Shown here in pieces: positions 26,108 through 34,508 of a stretch of DNA of 64,000 nucleotides (position 1 is its first letter; each line of letters starts with the position of its first letter). Both the position numbers and the translations under genes were made by a program. The DNA is from Pseudonocardia autotrophica. GTDB taxonomy: Bacteria; Actinomycetota; Actinomycetes; Mycobacteriales; Pseudonocardiaceae. The notes beneath the pieces are model-generated. The model had not been told where the DNA came from and made no database searches. It saw nothing but the letters and a program-made list of their open reading frames with translations. The DNA lies in NCBI RefSeq assembly GCF_000717175.1, contig NZ_JNYD01000005.1, positions 1 through 64,000 on the forward strand. Direction: 5' to 3'.

Positions 26108-27264
26108 TGGACTTCTCGCTGACCGCGGAGCAGCAGCTCCTGCGCGACTCGCTCGCCGACTGGCTCGCCGACCGCTACGACCTCGCGCGCAGCCGGGAGG
26201 CCGCCGCCTCGGAGGCCGGCTGGCAGCCCGAGGTGTGGCGCGCGTTCGCCGACGACCTCGGCATCCTCGGCGCCACACTGCCCGAGGAGGTCGGCGGATC
26301 CGGCGGCGGGCCCGTGGAGGCGATGGTGATCGCCGAACAGCTCGGTCGCGCCCTGGTCGTCGAACCCTACGTCGACACCGTGGTGCTCGGCGGGGGTGTG
26401 CTGCGGCGCCTCCCCGGTGCCGGCGACGTCCTCAAGGGGGTCGTCGCGGGTTCCGTGCGGATCGCTCCGGGCCTGCTCGAACCGACCTCCGGGCACACCG
26501 CACACTCCGTGGCGACCACGGCTCGACGGGACGGCGGGGACTGGGTGCTGACCGGCGCCAAGGCCGTCGTGCCCGGGGTGCCGCAGGCGACCCACCTGCT
26601 GCTCACCGCCCGCACCTCGGGTGAGCAGCGCGACCTCGACGGGATCTCGATCTTCCTGCTCCCCGTCGAGCTCCCGGGCCTGCAGGTGCACCGCTACCGC
26701 ACGATCGACGACCGGCACGCGGCCGACCTCGTGCTCGACGACGTGCAAGTCCCTGCCGACGCGCTCCTCGGCGAGGAGGGGCGGGGTTGGACGGCGCTCG
26801 CGCCCGCGCTCGACGAGGCGCTCGCCGCGCTCACCGCCGAGGCGGTGGGCTGCATGCGCACGGTGCTCGCCGACACCGTCGCGTACAGCAAGGAGCGTCG
26901 GCAGTTCGGCCAGCCCATCGGTTCGTTCCAGGCACTGCAGCACCGGATGGTGGACATGCACCTGGAGGTCGAGCAGTCTGTCGCGGCCATGTACCTCGCC
27001 ACCCTGCGACTGGGCGCGGAGCCGGCCGAACGGGCCCGCGCCACCTCCGCCGCCAAGGTGACCGTCAGCCGCGCCGCACGCTTCGTCGGCCAGAACGCCG
27101 TCCAGCTCCACGGCGGGATGGGCATGACGCAGGAGCTCGCGATCGGCCACTACTTCAAGCGGCTCACCGCGATCGAGTACGAGCTCGGCCCCGCCGACCA
27201 CCACCGGTCCCGCTACGCCTCCCTGACCCCGAAGCCCCGGAGTGCGGAGAGAGGCGAGGACTGA
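26107..27264 (+). CDS. Acyl-CoA dehydrogenase (FadE-like), subunit 2
   Basis: Second acyl-CoA dehydrogenase chain, 385 residues, starting by TGATG overlap with the previous gene. The N-terminal helical domain (MDFSLTAEQQLLRDSLADWL), central beta domain and C-terminal helices with RRQFGQPIGSFQALQHRMVD and QLHGGMGMTQELAIGHYF are typical of the shorter partner in paired FadE enzymes. Such pairs dehydrogenate bulky acyl-CoAs such as steroid side chains. The actual substrate here is unknown. Confidence 0.9.
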   Translation: MDFSLTAEQQLLRDSLADWLADRYDLARSREAAASEAGWQPEVWRAFADDLGILGATLPEEVGGSGGGPVEAMVIAEQLGRALVVEPYVDTVVLGGGVLRRLPGAGDVLKGVVAGSVRIAPGLLEPTSGHTAHSVATTARRDGGDWVLTGAKAVVPGVPQATHLLLTARTSGEQRDLDGISIFLLPVELPGLQVHRYRTIDDRHAADLVLDDVQVPADALLGEEGRGWTALAPALDEALAALTAEAVGCMRTVLADTVAYSKERRQFGQPIGSFQALQHRMVDMHLEVEQSVAAMYLATLRLGAEPAERARATSAAKVTVSRAARFVGQNAVQLHGGMGMTQELAIGHYFKRLTAIEYELGPADHHRSRYASLTPKPRSAERGED

Positions 27265-27276
27265 ACCCGCCGCACT

Positions 27277-27303
27277 GTGACCGCTCGCATCGCGAGCGGT
27301 CAC
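27277..27303 (+). terminator. Hairpin after the acyl-CoA dehydrogenase pair
   Basis: A perfect 12-bp inverted repeat (arms 27277-27288 and 27292-27303, 3-nt loop) starts 12 bp after the stop codon. There is no T-tract. Probable terminator of the dehydrogenase operon. Confidence 0.55.
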
Positions 27304-27382
27304 GCGGTGAGCGGGCCGAGATCACACCGCCGCGGAACGTCTCCGGCACGTCGTCGACGTGGCGTCCGGCCCCGAGAACGCG

Positions 27383-27407
27383 AAAAGCCCGGACGGAGGT
27401 CCGGGCT
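27383..27407 (-). terminator. Intrinsic terminator of tRNA-Ala
   Basis: On the minus strand a 9-bp GC-rich stem (27386-27394 with 27399-27407, 4-nt loop) is followed by TTTT, 13 bp beyond the mature tRNA 3' end. This is a classical factor-independent terminator. Confidence 0.75.
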
Positions 27408-27417
27408 GATCAGGAAG

Positions 27418-27492
<75 letters not shown>

Positions 27493-27517
27493 TTGCGATG
27501 AGGAAACACTACAACAC

Positions 27518-27552
27518 CCCGTGGGGACCCGTTCGAGGGGGGTCCCCACGGG
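27518..27552 (-). terminator. Hairpin after the DsbA-like gene
   Basis: A 13-bp perfect stem (arms 27518-27530 and 27540-27552) lies 10 bp beyond the DsbA-like stop codon and just upstream of the tRNA promoter. Probable terminator of the minus-strand redox pair. Confidence 0.55.
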
Positions 27553-27561
27553 TGCCGGGCC

Positions 27562-28326
27562 TCAGGCCTGGATGGCCTTCTGCAGCCAGTCCGTGTCGTT
27601 GACATCGACCTTCGTGCCGTTGACGGCGATGGTCGGGGTGCCGAACTGGCCGTTGCTCTGCAGCGCCGGGGTCGCGGCCGCGGTGTTGGTGGCGTTCTCG
27701 ATCAGGCCGGTGTTGGCCTGGGCGGCCACGCACTGACCGAAGGCGGGGCCGGCGCCGAGGGCGGTGCCCTTGGCCGTCAGCTCGTCGTTGGAGAAGCCGG
27801 CGCTGCCCTCAGCGGGCTGCTCGGCGTAGAGCTGGGCGTGGTAGGCCGGGAAGATGCCGGCGTCGGCGGCGCAGATGGCCGCGTTGGCGGCGCGGGTCGA
27901 GTAGCCCACGGGGTTGCTGGCGCGGTCGAGGATCGAGATCGCGTGGTAGTTGACCTTGATCTGGCCGGCGTTGAGCGCCGTCGTCAGCTCGTCCTTGTAG
28001 GTCGTCTCGAAGCGCTCGCAGTAGGGGCAGAGGTAGTCCTCGTAGATGTCCACGGTGACCGGTGCCGCGGCCTGCCCGGCGGTGATGGCGGCGCCGTTGC
28101 GCGCGACCGGGTAGGTCGGCGCGGGCGCGGCCGAGTCGGCGGCCTTGTTGTTCATCGTGACGACGACCCCGACGACGATCGCCGCGATCACGACGACGGC
28201 CACGATCGTCAGCACCAGGCCGCTGCCGCCGAGGCCCCGCCGCTTCGGGGTGATCCCCGCCGCCCGCAGCCGCGCCTCGGCCGCGGCCTGCCGCCGCTTC
28301 CGATCGCTGCGATCCGCTCCGCCCAC
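27562..28326 (-). CDS. Membrane-anchored DsbA-like thioredoxin-fold protein
   Basis: Protein of 254 residues: a basic cytoplasmic tail, one transmembrane helix (about 38-58) and an extracytoplasmic DsbA-type thioredoxin domain with active site CPYC in YEDYLCPYCERFE. A second cysteine pair lies further on (AAICAAD and FGQCVAAQ), as in mycobacterial Rv2969c-like proteins. The C-terminal cis-proline loop GTPTIAVNG is present. It likely catalyses disulfide formation in exported proteins. GTG at 28326 is preferred, with GGAGAGG upstream and a one-base gap after the MauE gene; a GTG at 28344 is the alternative. Confidence 0.88.
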   Translation of the reverse strand: MGGADRSDRKRRQAAAEARLRAAGITPKRRGLGGSGLVLTIVAVVVIAAIVVGVVVTMNNKAADSAAPAPTYPVARNGAAITAGQAAAPVTVDIYEDYLCPYCERFETTYKDELTTALNAGQIKVNYHAISILDRASNPVGYSTRAANAAICAADAGIFPAYHAQLYAEQPAEGSAGFSNDELTAKGTALGAGPAFGQCVAAQANTGLIENATNTAAATPALQSNGQFGTPTIAVNGTKVDVNDTDWLQKAIQA

Positions 28327-28327
28327 G

Positions 28328-28828
28328 TCAGTTCCTCTCCGCACCCGAACCCGACGTGACGAGGGACCCGGCCAACCGGTTCTCCACGGCGAACAGCGTC
28401 CGCGGCCGCACGATCAACCAGGCCGCCAGCAGCAGGAACCCGGTGTCGCGGAGGATCTCCTGGACGTACTGCGTCTGCCCGGGCGCCACCGCCCCGCCGC
28501 CGCCGAAGCAGCCGCAGTCGATGTTCAGCCCGCGCGCCCAGGCCTGGGTCACGCCGGCGACGAACACCAGCAGCAGGCCGGCCGAGAGCCAGGCGACCGC
28601 GCGGGTCCCGATGCCGAGCAGGAGCAGCACGCCGAGCGCCAGCTCGAACCAGGGCAGCACCCCGGCGACGACGCCGACGGCCTCCCGCGGCAGGACGTCG
28701 TACGCCCGGACGGCCACGTAGGTCTGCGCCGGGTCGAGAGCCTTGATCAGGCCGGACGCGAGCCAGACGGCCGCGAGGCCGAGCCGCGCGAGCGTGCCGA
28801 TCCCGTCGAGAACACGGCCCCTCGTCAC
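28328..28828 (-). CDS. MauE/DoxX-family membrane redox protein
   Basis: Membrane protein of 166 residues with four predicted helices (about 15-33, 50-72, 76-96, 125-142) and the cysteine motif DCGCFGGGG between helices three and four. MauE-like proteins are thought to supply or remove electrons for periplasmic thiol oxidoreductases. Its gene directly precedes the DsbA-like gene by one base, so the pair probably forms one disulfide relay. A VKOR protein does this job in many actinobacteria; none is seen here. Confidence 0.82.
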   Translation of the reverse strand: MTRGRVLDGIGTLARLGLAAVWLASGLIKALDPAQTYVAVRAYDVLPREAVGVVAGVLPWFELALGVLLLLGIGTRAVAWLSAGLLLVFVAGVTQAWARGLNIDCGCFGGGGAVAPGQTQYVQEILRDTGFLLLAAWLIVRPRTLFAVENRLAGSLVTSGSGAERN

Positions 28829-28873
28829 GCCGCGAACGGTAGCGGGGCCACCTGAGACCCGGGTGAGCGACTC

Positions 28874-30355
28874 TCAGAAGTGCTCGCGCGCCGACTCCTG
28901 CTCCAGGACGGCGTCGAGGTCCTTGAGCCGGTTCATCCCCGAGACGGCCCGCGCGGTGCGGTTGTTGTCGGCGAGCAGCCCCTGGTGCCGGTGCACCCAC
29001 TGCCAGTAGCCCGCGGTGAAGGGGCAGGCGTCGTCGCCCAGGCGCTTCTTGGGGTCGAACGCGCACCCACGGCAGTGGTCGCTCATCCGGTCGATGTAGG
29101 CGCCGCCCGCGGAGTACGGCTTGGTCGCCATCTTCCCGCCGTCGGCGTGCTGGCTCATGCCGATGACGTTGGCGGGCATGACCCATTCGAAGCCGTCGAC
29201 GAAGGCGGTGCGGAACCACTCGTTGAGCTCGGCCGGCCGGTAGCCGCGCTGCAGGGCGTGGTTGCCGAGCACCATCAGCCGCGGGATGTGGTGCACCCAG
29301 CCGCGGTCCCGCACGCCCTCCAGCGCGCTGCGCAGGCAGGCCGCGGTGACGGCGTCGGACTCCAGCTCCGCCCACCAGTCCGGCAGCGGGGTGCGGGCGC
29401 GCAGGGCGTTGCGTCGGGTGTAGCCCTTGCCGAAGTGCCAGTACAGGTGCCAGACGTACTCGCGCCAGCCGAGGATCTGCCGGACGAACCCCTCGACGCT
29501 CGGCAAGTCGACGTCGCCGTCGCGGTAGGCCTGCTCGGCGGCGTGCACGGCCTCGAGCGGGTGCAGCACGCCGTGGTTCATCGGCACCGACAGCAGGGAG
29601 TGGGACATCGCCCAGTCCTGCTCGAGGATCGCGTCCTCGTAGGGCCCGAACGTGCCGAGCCGGTGCCGGACGAAATGTCGGAGCGCCTTGATCGCCTCGT
29701 CGTGCGTGATCGCGAACCAGCGCGGTCCGTCCCGCCCGACGGTCGGGTAGCCGGCCTCGTCGAGCTCGCGGCGGACCTCGTCGTCGATCCGGTCCTCCTC
29801 CGGCTGCCACGGCCCCTTCACCCCGAGCGTGCGCTCGCCCTTCGGCGGCGGTTCGCGGTTCTCCGAGTCGTAGTTCCACCGCCCGCCGACCGGCTTCTCG
29901 CCGTCCATCAGCACGCCGAACCGCTCGCGCTGGGTCCGGTAGAAGTCCTCCATCCGGAACCGGCCGCGGTCGCCGGCCCACTCCTCGAACTCGGCGCGGG
30001 GCAGCGCGAAGGTCGGCGTGGGCAGGACGTCGGCGACCAGGCCGTCCTTGCGCAGCCGCTCGACGAGCTCGGCCGCGGCGAACGACGTCGGTTCGTGCAC
30101 CACCACCGGCCCGCCCACCTGCTCGAGGGCCTCGCGGTAGGTGTCGGCGCGGACGTACCGGGCGCGGTCGCCCAGCTCGGCGGCCAGGTGCCGCATCCCG
30201 GACAGCACGAGGTGCAGCTTCTGCCGGTGGAACCGCTTGCGGCGCAGCGCCCGGCCGGACTCGACCAGCACCACGTCGCGGTCGCGCATCCCGTCCGTGT
30301 CGTGGACGTGCGGGCCGAGCTGGTCGGCGAACAGCCACAGTGGTTCCCGTCCCAT
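28874..30355 (-). CDS. phrB: Iron-sulfur bacterial cryptochrome/photolyase (FeS-BCP), probable (6-4) photolyase
   Basis: Photolyase-like protein of 493 residues. The N-terminal domain (LWLFADQLGPH) and helical FAD-binding domain match the FeS-BCP class rather than CPD photolyases. Four cysteines, C340, C428, C431 and C444, have the spacing (88, 3, 13) of the [4Fe-4S] ligands in Agrobacterium PhrB, as recalled. Members repair pyrimidine (6-4) photoproducts with blue light. ATG at 30355 fits the family start; the much longer open frame upstream overlaps the divergent gene. It is divergent from a VIT-type metal transporter with 58 bp between. Confidence 0.92.
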   Translation of the reverse strand: MGREPLWLFADQLGPHVHDTDGMRDRDVVLVESGRALRRKRFHRQKLHLVLSGMRHLAAELGDRARYVRADTYREALEQVGGPVVVHEPTSFAAAELVERLRKDGLVADVLPTPTFALPRAEFEEWAGDRGRFRMEDFYRTQRERFGVLMDGEKPVGGRWNYDSENREPPPKGERTLGVKGPWQPEEDRIDDEVRRELDEAGYPTVGRDGPRWFAITHDEAIKALRHFVRHRLGTFGPYEDAILEQDWAMSHSLLSVPMNHGVLHPLEAVHAAEQAYRDGDVDLPSVEGFVRQILGWREYVWHLYWHFGKGYTRRNALRARTPLPDWWAELESDAVTAACLRSALEGVRDRGWVHHIPRLMVLGNHALQRGYRPAELNEWFRTAFVDGFEWVMPANVIGMSQHADGGKMATKPYSAGGAYIDRMSDHCRGCAFDPKKRLGDDACPFTAGYWQWVHRHQGLLADNNRTARAVSGMNRLKDLDAVLEQESAREHF

Positions 30356-30400
30356 CCGATCAGTGTCGGTTCGCCACCCGGCCGCCGCGAGTCGGCGGAT

Positions 30401-30406
30401 TAGGCT
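30401..30406 (+). promoter_or_regulatory. -10 box of a probable leaderless gene
   Basis: TAGGCT ends 7 bases before the GTG at 30414. This spacing places the transcription start at or next to the start codon, so the VIT-type gene is probably translated from a leaderless mRNA. Confidence 0.5.
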
Positions 30407-30413
30407 GCCCGGT

Positions 30414-31142
30414 GTGAGCGATCCGGCATTCGACGCCGAGCTGGCCGCGCATGAGCACGACCACCAGCACCGTGACGTCTCGGGCGGCTGGCTGCGCGCC
30501 GCGACCTTCGGCGCGATGGACGGGTTGGTCACCAACATCGCCCTGATCGCGGGCGTCGGGGGTGGCGGTGCAGACCGGCAGACGATCGTGCTGACGGGCA
30601 TCGCGGGCCTGGTCGCGGGCGCCTTCTCGATGGCGCTCGGCGAGTTCGCCTCGGTGGGCACGCAGAACGAGGCGATCGACGCCGAGGCGGAGGTCGAGCG
30701 CCGCGAGCTCGCCCGGCACCCGCACGCGGAGCAGGCCGAGCTCGTCGAGGAGTACCGCAAGCTCGGGCTGACCGACGAGACCGCGCGCCGGGTCGCCGAG
30801 GAGATCAGCGCGAACCCCGACATCGCGCTGCGCGTGCACGTCAGCCAGGAGCTGGGTGTCAGCCTCGACGACAAGCCGTCGCCCTGGGTCGCGGCCGGCT
30901 CGTCGTTCCTCTGCTTCGCGATCGGCGGGATCATCCCGCTGCTGTCGTTCCTGTTCGGCTCGCCGTCCCTGCTGCTCGGGCTGGGCATCGGCGCGGTGGG
31001 GCTCTTCGTCGCCGGCGCGCTCTCCTCCCGCTTCACGGTGCGCACGTGGTGGGGCGGCGGGCTGCGGCAGTTGATGTTCGGCGTGATCGCCGCCGGGGCC
31101 ACCTACCTCGTGGGGATGCTGATCGGTGTGACGGCCGCCTGA
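30414..31142 (+). CDS. VIT1/CCC1 family membrane transporter
   Basis: Protein of 242 residues in the VIT1/CCC1 family, which moves iron or manganese across membranes. An N-terminal HEHDHQH histidine stretch is followed by FGAMDGLVTNIALIAGV, the first conserved helix, then four further hydrophobic segments. A soluble metal-binding insertion rich in Glu (about residues 80-140) lies between helices two and three. GTG at 30414 sits right after a -10-like box, implying leaderless expression. Metal specificity is not deducible. Confidence 0.88.
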   Translation: MSDPAFDAELAAHEHDHQHRDVSGGWLRAATFGAMDGLVTNIALIAGVGGGGADRQTIVLTGIAGLVAGAFSMALGEFASVGTQNEAIDAEAEVERRELARHPHAEQAELVEEYRKLGLTDETARRVAEEISANPDIALRVHVSQELGVSLDDKPSPWVAAGSSFLCFAIGGIIPLLSFLFGSPSLLLGLGIGAVGLFVAGALSSRFTVRTWWGGGLRQLMFGVIAAGATYLVGMLIGVTAA

Positions 31143-31153
31143 CCCGCGGGTGT

Positions 31154-31170
31154 GACAACCTTGTCGGCAG
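31154..31170. promoter_or_regulatory. Candidate GntR operator in its own promoter
   Basis: GACAA-CC-TTGTC (31154-31165) is a perfect inverted repeat, extended by TTGTCGGCAG (31161-31170). The latter matches the minus strand of 33135-33144 (TTGTCGACAG) at 9 of 10 bases, before the amidase operon. Candidate site for autoregulation and control of that operon. Confidence 0.4.
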
Positions 31171-31202
31171 CACCAGGACCGCCCGCACGTCAGGAGACCG
31201 CC

Positions 31203-31892
31203 GTGACCGCTGAGGTCCCGCTCGACGGGCTCGGCGCGCAGAGCCTCGTCGAGCTCGCCCTCGAGCGGATCCGCGGCGACATCCTGCGCGGCGCCATCGG
31301 GCCCGGCGAGCGGTTGGTCGAGGAGCAGCTCACCCGGCGGTTCGGGATCAGCCGCGCCCCGGTCCGGGAGGCGCTGCGGCTGCTCGGCCAGCAGGGGCTC
31401 GTCGAGCACCTCCCCCGCCGCGGGGTCCGGGTCGCGGAACTGTCGGCACGCGACATGACCGAGCTGTTCGGACTGCGGGACGCCCTCGAGCGGTACGCCG
31501 TGGACACCGCGCTCGGCGGCGGGGCCCGGCCCGACCCGGAGAAGCTCGCGGTGCTCGAGCGGGCCACCGAGCGGATCGAGCGGGCGGCGGGTGACGACCC
31601 CGCGCACGCTCCGATCGACCGCGCCGAGGCCCATCGCGAGTTCCACCTCGCCCTGGTCGCCCTCGCCGGGCACCGGCACCTGCTGCGGGTCTACGAGCCG
31701 GTGATCATGCAGCTGCAGCTCTACATGGCCGCGAACATGCGGCGGGAGGCCGAGCAGCGCTCCCCGGCCGAGGGCGCGCACCGGCACCGGCACCTGTACG
31801 AGGCCGTGGCCTCGGGCGACGCCGAAGCCGTGCTCACCGCCCTGGCGAGCCACGGCGCACGCACCTACCTGCGCCCCGAGCTCGAACCCTGA
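31203..31892 (+). CDS. GntR family regulator with FCD domain
   Basis: FadR-subfamily GntR regulator of 229 residues. The winged helix (about 15-75) contains RRFGISRAPVREALRLLGQQ and is followed by a helical FCD ligand domain with the metal/ligand residues of DRAEAHREFHLAL and HRHLYEAV. FCD regulators usually sense small carboxylates and repress nearby catabolic genes. GTG at 31203 has AGGAG upstream; a GTG at 31152 is unlikely because it falls inside the candidate operator. The ureide-type operon 1.3 kb away is the likeliest target, which is inference. Confidence 0.87.
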   Translation: MTAEVPLDGLGAQSLVELALERIRGDILRGAIGPGERLVEEQLTRRFGISRAPVREALRLLGQQGLVEHLPRRGVRVAELSARDMTELFGLRDALERYAVDTALGGGARPDPEKLAVLERATERIERAAGDDPAHAPIDRAEAHREFHLALVALAGHRHLLRVYEPVIMQLQLYMAANMRREAEQRSPAEGAHRHRHLYEAVASGDAEAVLTALASHGARTYLRPELEP

Positions 31893-31895
31893 CCG

Positions 31896-32993
31896 TCAGG
31901 GCCTCAGCTCGTAGATCAGGTTGAACGGGGTCGCGGTCGCGACCCGCGCCGTCCCGAACCCCGCCTCGCGCGCGAGGGCGCAGGTCCGTGCCGGTCCGGC
32001 CTGGTTGCCGAGCCCGGCCTGCGGTGGGCCCGACAGCCCGCTCGGGAGGCAGACGTACAGCGACGCGGCGGCGAACACCTTCCCGAGCGGGTTGAGCCCC
32101 TCGGCGACCGTGTCCCAGGACATCGGCTCGACGAGCATCACCGTGCCCCCGTCGGTCAGCGCGGACCGGGCGGCCCGCAGGGCGCCGACCGGATCGGGCA
32201 TGTCGTGGAGGCAGTCGAAGAAGGCGACGAAGTCGTGAGCGCCGGACAGTCCGCCCGCCGCACCCACCTCGAAGGTCACGTTGCCGAGTCCGGCGGCAGC
32301 GGCGCGCTCCCGGGCCGCCTCGATCGACGGCGCGTGGGAGTCGACCCCCGACCAGGTGCTCGCCGGGTAGGCGCGCGCCATGATGATCGTCGACGCGCCG
32401 AACCCGCACCCGACGTCGACCGCCCGCACGCCGGCCCGCAGCCGCTCCTCCAGGCCGTCGAGGGCGGGGATCCACTCGCTCGTCAGGCTTGCGGTGTACG
32501 CGGGCCGGAAGAACCGCTCGGTGCCCTCGAACAGGTCCGGGTGGTGCTCGTGCCAGCCGATCCCGGCGCCGGTGCGGAAGGCGTCGGTGAGCCGGTCCAG
32601 CACGCGGAGGGCCGCCGCCATGCTCTGGAACCCGCCCGTCACGGCGGCCGGACTGTCCGGGTCGGTGAAGGCCGCGGCCTGCTCCGGGGTCAGCCGGTAC
32701 CGCGCGGCGGCCGGATCGTCCCCGGACACGTGCTCGACGTACCCCGCCGCCGCCATCGCCCGCAGCCACTCCCGGACGTAGCGCTCTGCGAGTCCCCCGG
32801 CCGCGGCCAGCTCCTCCGGCGTCGCCGGCCCGACGTCGCGCAGCCGGGTGAAGAGGCCCAGGCGGTCCCCGATCAGGGCGAGCGGGACGACGAGCGCGCC
32901 CCCGAGATCGGTCATGACCCTCCCGAGCAGGTCGTCGAGGGCCTGCTCGTCGAGGACCGGCGCGGTGTCGGTGGGTGTGGTCGGAGTGCTCAT
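31896..32993 (-). CDS. Class I SAM-dependent methyltransferase with winged-helix N-terminus
   Basis: Protein of 365 residues: an N-terminal winged-helix-like domain (about 20-110) and a Rossmann methyltransferase domain with motif I VDVGCGFGAS (near 190) and acidic loop SGVDSHAPS. The layout resembles small-molecule O- or C-methyltransferases, including mycobacterial Rv2258c-like proteins. Substrate unknown. ATG at 32993. It converges with the GntR gene (3-bp gap) and is divergent from the amidase operon; it does not obviously belong to that pathway. Confidence 0.82.
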   Translation of the reverse strand: MSTPTTPTDTAPVLDEQALDDLLGRVMTDLGGALVVPLALIGDRLGLFTRLRDVGPATPEELAAAGGLAERYVREWLRAMAAAGYVEHVSGDDPAAARYRLTPEQAAAFTDPDSPAAVTGGFQSMAAALRVLDRLTDAFRTGAGIGWHEHHPDLFEGTERFFRPAYTASLTSEWIPALDGLEERLRAGVRAVDVGCGFGASTIIMARAYPASTWSGVDSHAPSIEAARERAAAAGLGNVTFEVGAAGGLSGAHDFVAFFDCLHDMPDPVGALRAARSALTDGGTVMLVEPMSWDTVAEGLNPLGKVFAAASLYVCLPSGLSGPPQAGLGNQAGPARTCALAREAGFGTARVATATPFNLIYELRP

Positions 32994-33063
32994 GTCCCGC
33001 TCCCGGGCGCGGATCGGAGGACCGGTTCCGGGGCATCGCAGCGCTCACCAGCAGGTTCGTCGA

Positions 33064-33079
33064 TACGCAGAAATGCGTA
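33064..33079. promoter_or_regulatory. Small hairpin with GAAA loop
   Basis: TACGCA-GAAA-TGCGTA: a perfect 6-bp stem with a GNRA-type loop between divergent methyltransferase and amidase genes. It could be a DNA operator or an RNA element in the leader of the methyltransferase gene. No known riboswitch consensus was recognised. Confidence 0.3.
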
Positions 33080-33134
33080 CGCGGTCACAGGCCTAACACA
33101 GCCGTAACGCACGACACCTTTCCCTGACACCAGA

Positions 33135-33144
33135 CTGTCGACAA
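33135..33144. promoter_or_regulatory. Candidate GntR operator before the ureide operon
   Basis: CTGTCGACAA contains the 8-bp palindrome TGTCGACA and ends 8 bases before the GTG of the allophanate hydrolase gene. The reverse strand differs by one base from TTGTCGGCAG upstream of the GntR gene. A bound regulator would sit on the transcription start. Confidence 0.4.
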
Positions 33145-33152
33145 TCGACCGG

Positions 33153-34508
33153 GTGCAGACAGCGACAGCGGCCTCCTCCGCGGGGGTTCTGGGGCTCCGA
33201 ACGGCCTACCGCACGGGCACGCTCCGTCCCCGGGACATGGTCGAGGCCGTCCTTGCGCGGATCGCCGGGCGGGGCGACGACGCGGTGTGGATCACCGTCG
33301 CGCCGGCCGCCGAGCTGCGGGCACGCGCGACGGAGCTCGAGAGGCTCGACCCGGCGCTGCCCCTGTACGGCGTGCCCGTGGCGGTCAAGGACAACATCGA
33401 CGTCGCCGGGCTCCCCACCACCGCCGCCTGCCCGGCCTTCGCCCACACCCCCACCGCCGACGCCGGGTCGGTGCGCCGGCTGCGCGAGGCCGGCGCGATC
33501 GTCGTCGGGAAGACGAACCTCGACCAGTTCGCCACCGGGCTGGGCGGCGGCCGCTCCCCCTACGGCGCGCCGGAGAGCGTGTTCGGCCGCGACCTGATCT
33601 CCGGCGGATCCAGCTCCGGCAGCGCCGTCGCCGTCGCCGCCGGGATCGTGCCGGTCGCGCTGGGCACGGACACCGCCGGATCCGGGCGGGTCCCGGCCGC
33701 GCTCAACGGCGTCGTCGGGCTCAAGCCGACCCGCGGGCTCGTCGGGGCGTCCGGGGTCGTGCCGGCCTGCCGGTCGCTCGACTGCGTCAGCGTCTTCACC
33801 CGGGACATCGCCGACGCGGCCGCGGTGCTGCGCGTCCTCGCCGGCCCCGACCCCCACGACCCGTGGTCCCGCACCGGGACACCCGTGCCCCGCGGCCTGA
33901 CCCTCGCCCTCCCCGAGAGTCTCGACTTCGAGGGCGACGCGGCCATGCGAGCGGCGTTCGAGACGGCCGCCGACATGGCCGGGGCCAGGGCGGCGCGCGT
34001 CGTCCGGACGTCGGTCGCCCCGTTGCGGGAGGCCGGGGACCTGCTCTACGGCGGACCCTGGGTGGCCGAGCGGCTCGCCGTCCTGCAGGACTTCCTCGCC
34101 GCGCACCCCGACGGCGTCCTGCCCGTCACCCGCGCGGTGATCGAGAAGGGCGCCGCGTTCTCGGCGGTCGACGCCTTCCGCGCGCAGTACCGGCTGCAGG
34201 AGCTGAAGGCCTGGACCGACCGGCTGTTCGCGACGGCGGACGTCCTCGTGCTGCCGACCGTGCCGACGACCTTCACCCGCGCCGAGCTGGCCGCGGAGCC
34301 CGTCGCCCGCAACCTCGTCCTCGGCCGGTACACGCAGTTCACGAACCTGCTCGACCTCGCCGCCCTCGCCGTCCCCGCCGGGACGACGGCGGACGGCCGC
34401 CCGTGCGGGGTCACGCTCGTCGGCCCCGCCTTCTCCGAGGACCGGCTGCTCGCCGCAGCCGCAGCGCTCCTGCCCGCCCCTGTCCCGTCCACCCCGGAGG
34501 TCCCGTGA
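33153..34508 (+). CDS. atzF: Allophanate hydrolase, amidase domain (AtzF-like)
   Basis: Amidase-signature enzyme of 451 residues expected to hydrolyse allophanate (urea-1-carboxylate), yielding ammonia and CO2. The Ser-cisSer-Lys triad is visible as K79 (VAVKDNID), the GGSSSG loop (151-156) and S177 in [12 protein letters not shown]; the latter wording is characteristic of allophanate hydrolases. The roughly 130-residue C-terminal domain present in two-domain AtzF/DUR1,2-type enzymes is missing, and a separate gene for it lies at the end of this operon (38101-38505). The GTG start follows the promoter region closely with no clear ribosome binding site. A generic amidase is the alternative. 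Confidence 0.88.
   Translation: MQTATAASSAGVLGLRTAYRTGTLRPRDMVEAVLARIAGRGDDAVWITVAPAAELRARATELERLDPALPLYGVPVAVKDNIDVAGLPTTAACPAFAHTPTADAGSVRRLREAGAIVVGKTNLDQFATGLGGGRSPYGAPESVFGRDLISGGSSSGSAVAVAAGIVPVALGTDTAGSGRVPAALNGVVGLKPTRGLVGASGVVPACRSLDCVSVFTRDIADAAAVLRVLAGPDPHDPWSRTGTPVPRGLTLALPESLDFEGDAAMRAAFETAADMAGARAARVVRTSVAPLREAGDLLYGGPWVAERLAVLQDFLAAHPDGVLPVTRAVIEKGAAFSAVDAFRAQYRLQELKAWTDRLFATADVLVLPTVPTTFTRAELAAEPVARNLVLGRYTQFTNLLDLAALAVPAGTTADGRPCGVTLVGPAFSEDRLLAAAAALLPAPVPSTPEVP

Noticed and set aside
32994..33152. Guanidine riboswitch before the ureide operon
   Set aside because: Urea and allophanate genes are often guanidine-controlled, but no ykkC-type core or ACGR-loop hairpin pair is present. 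The only hairpin has a GAAA loop.
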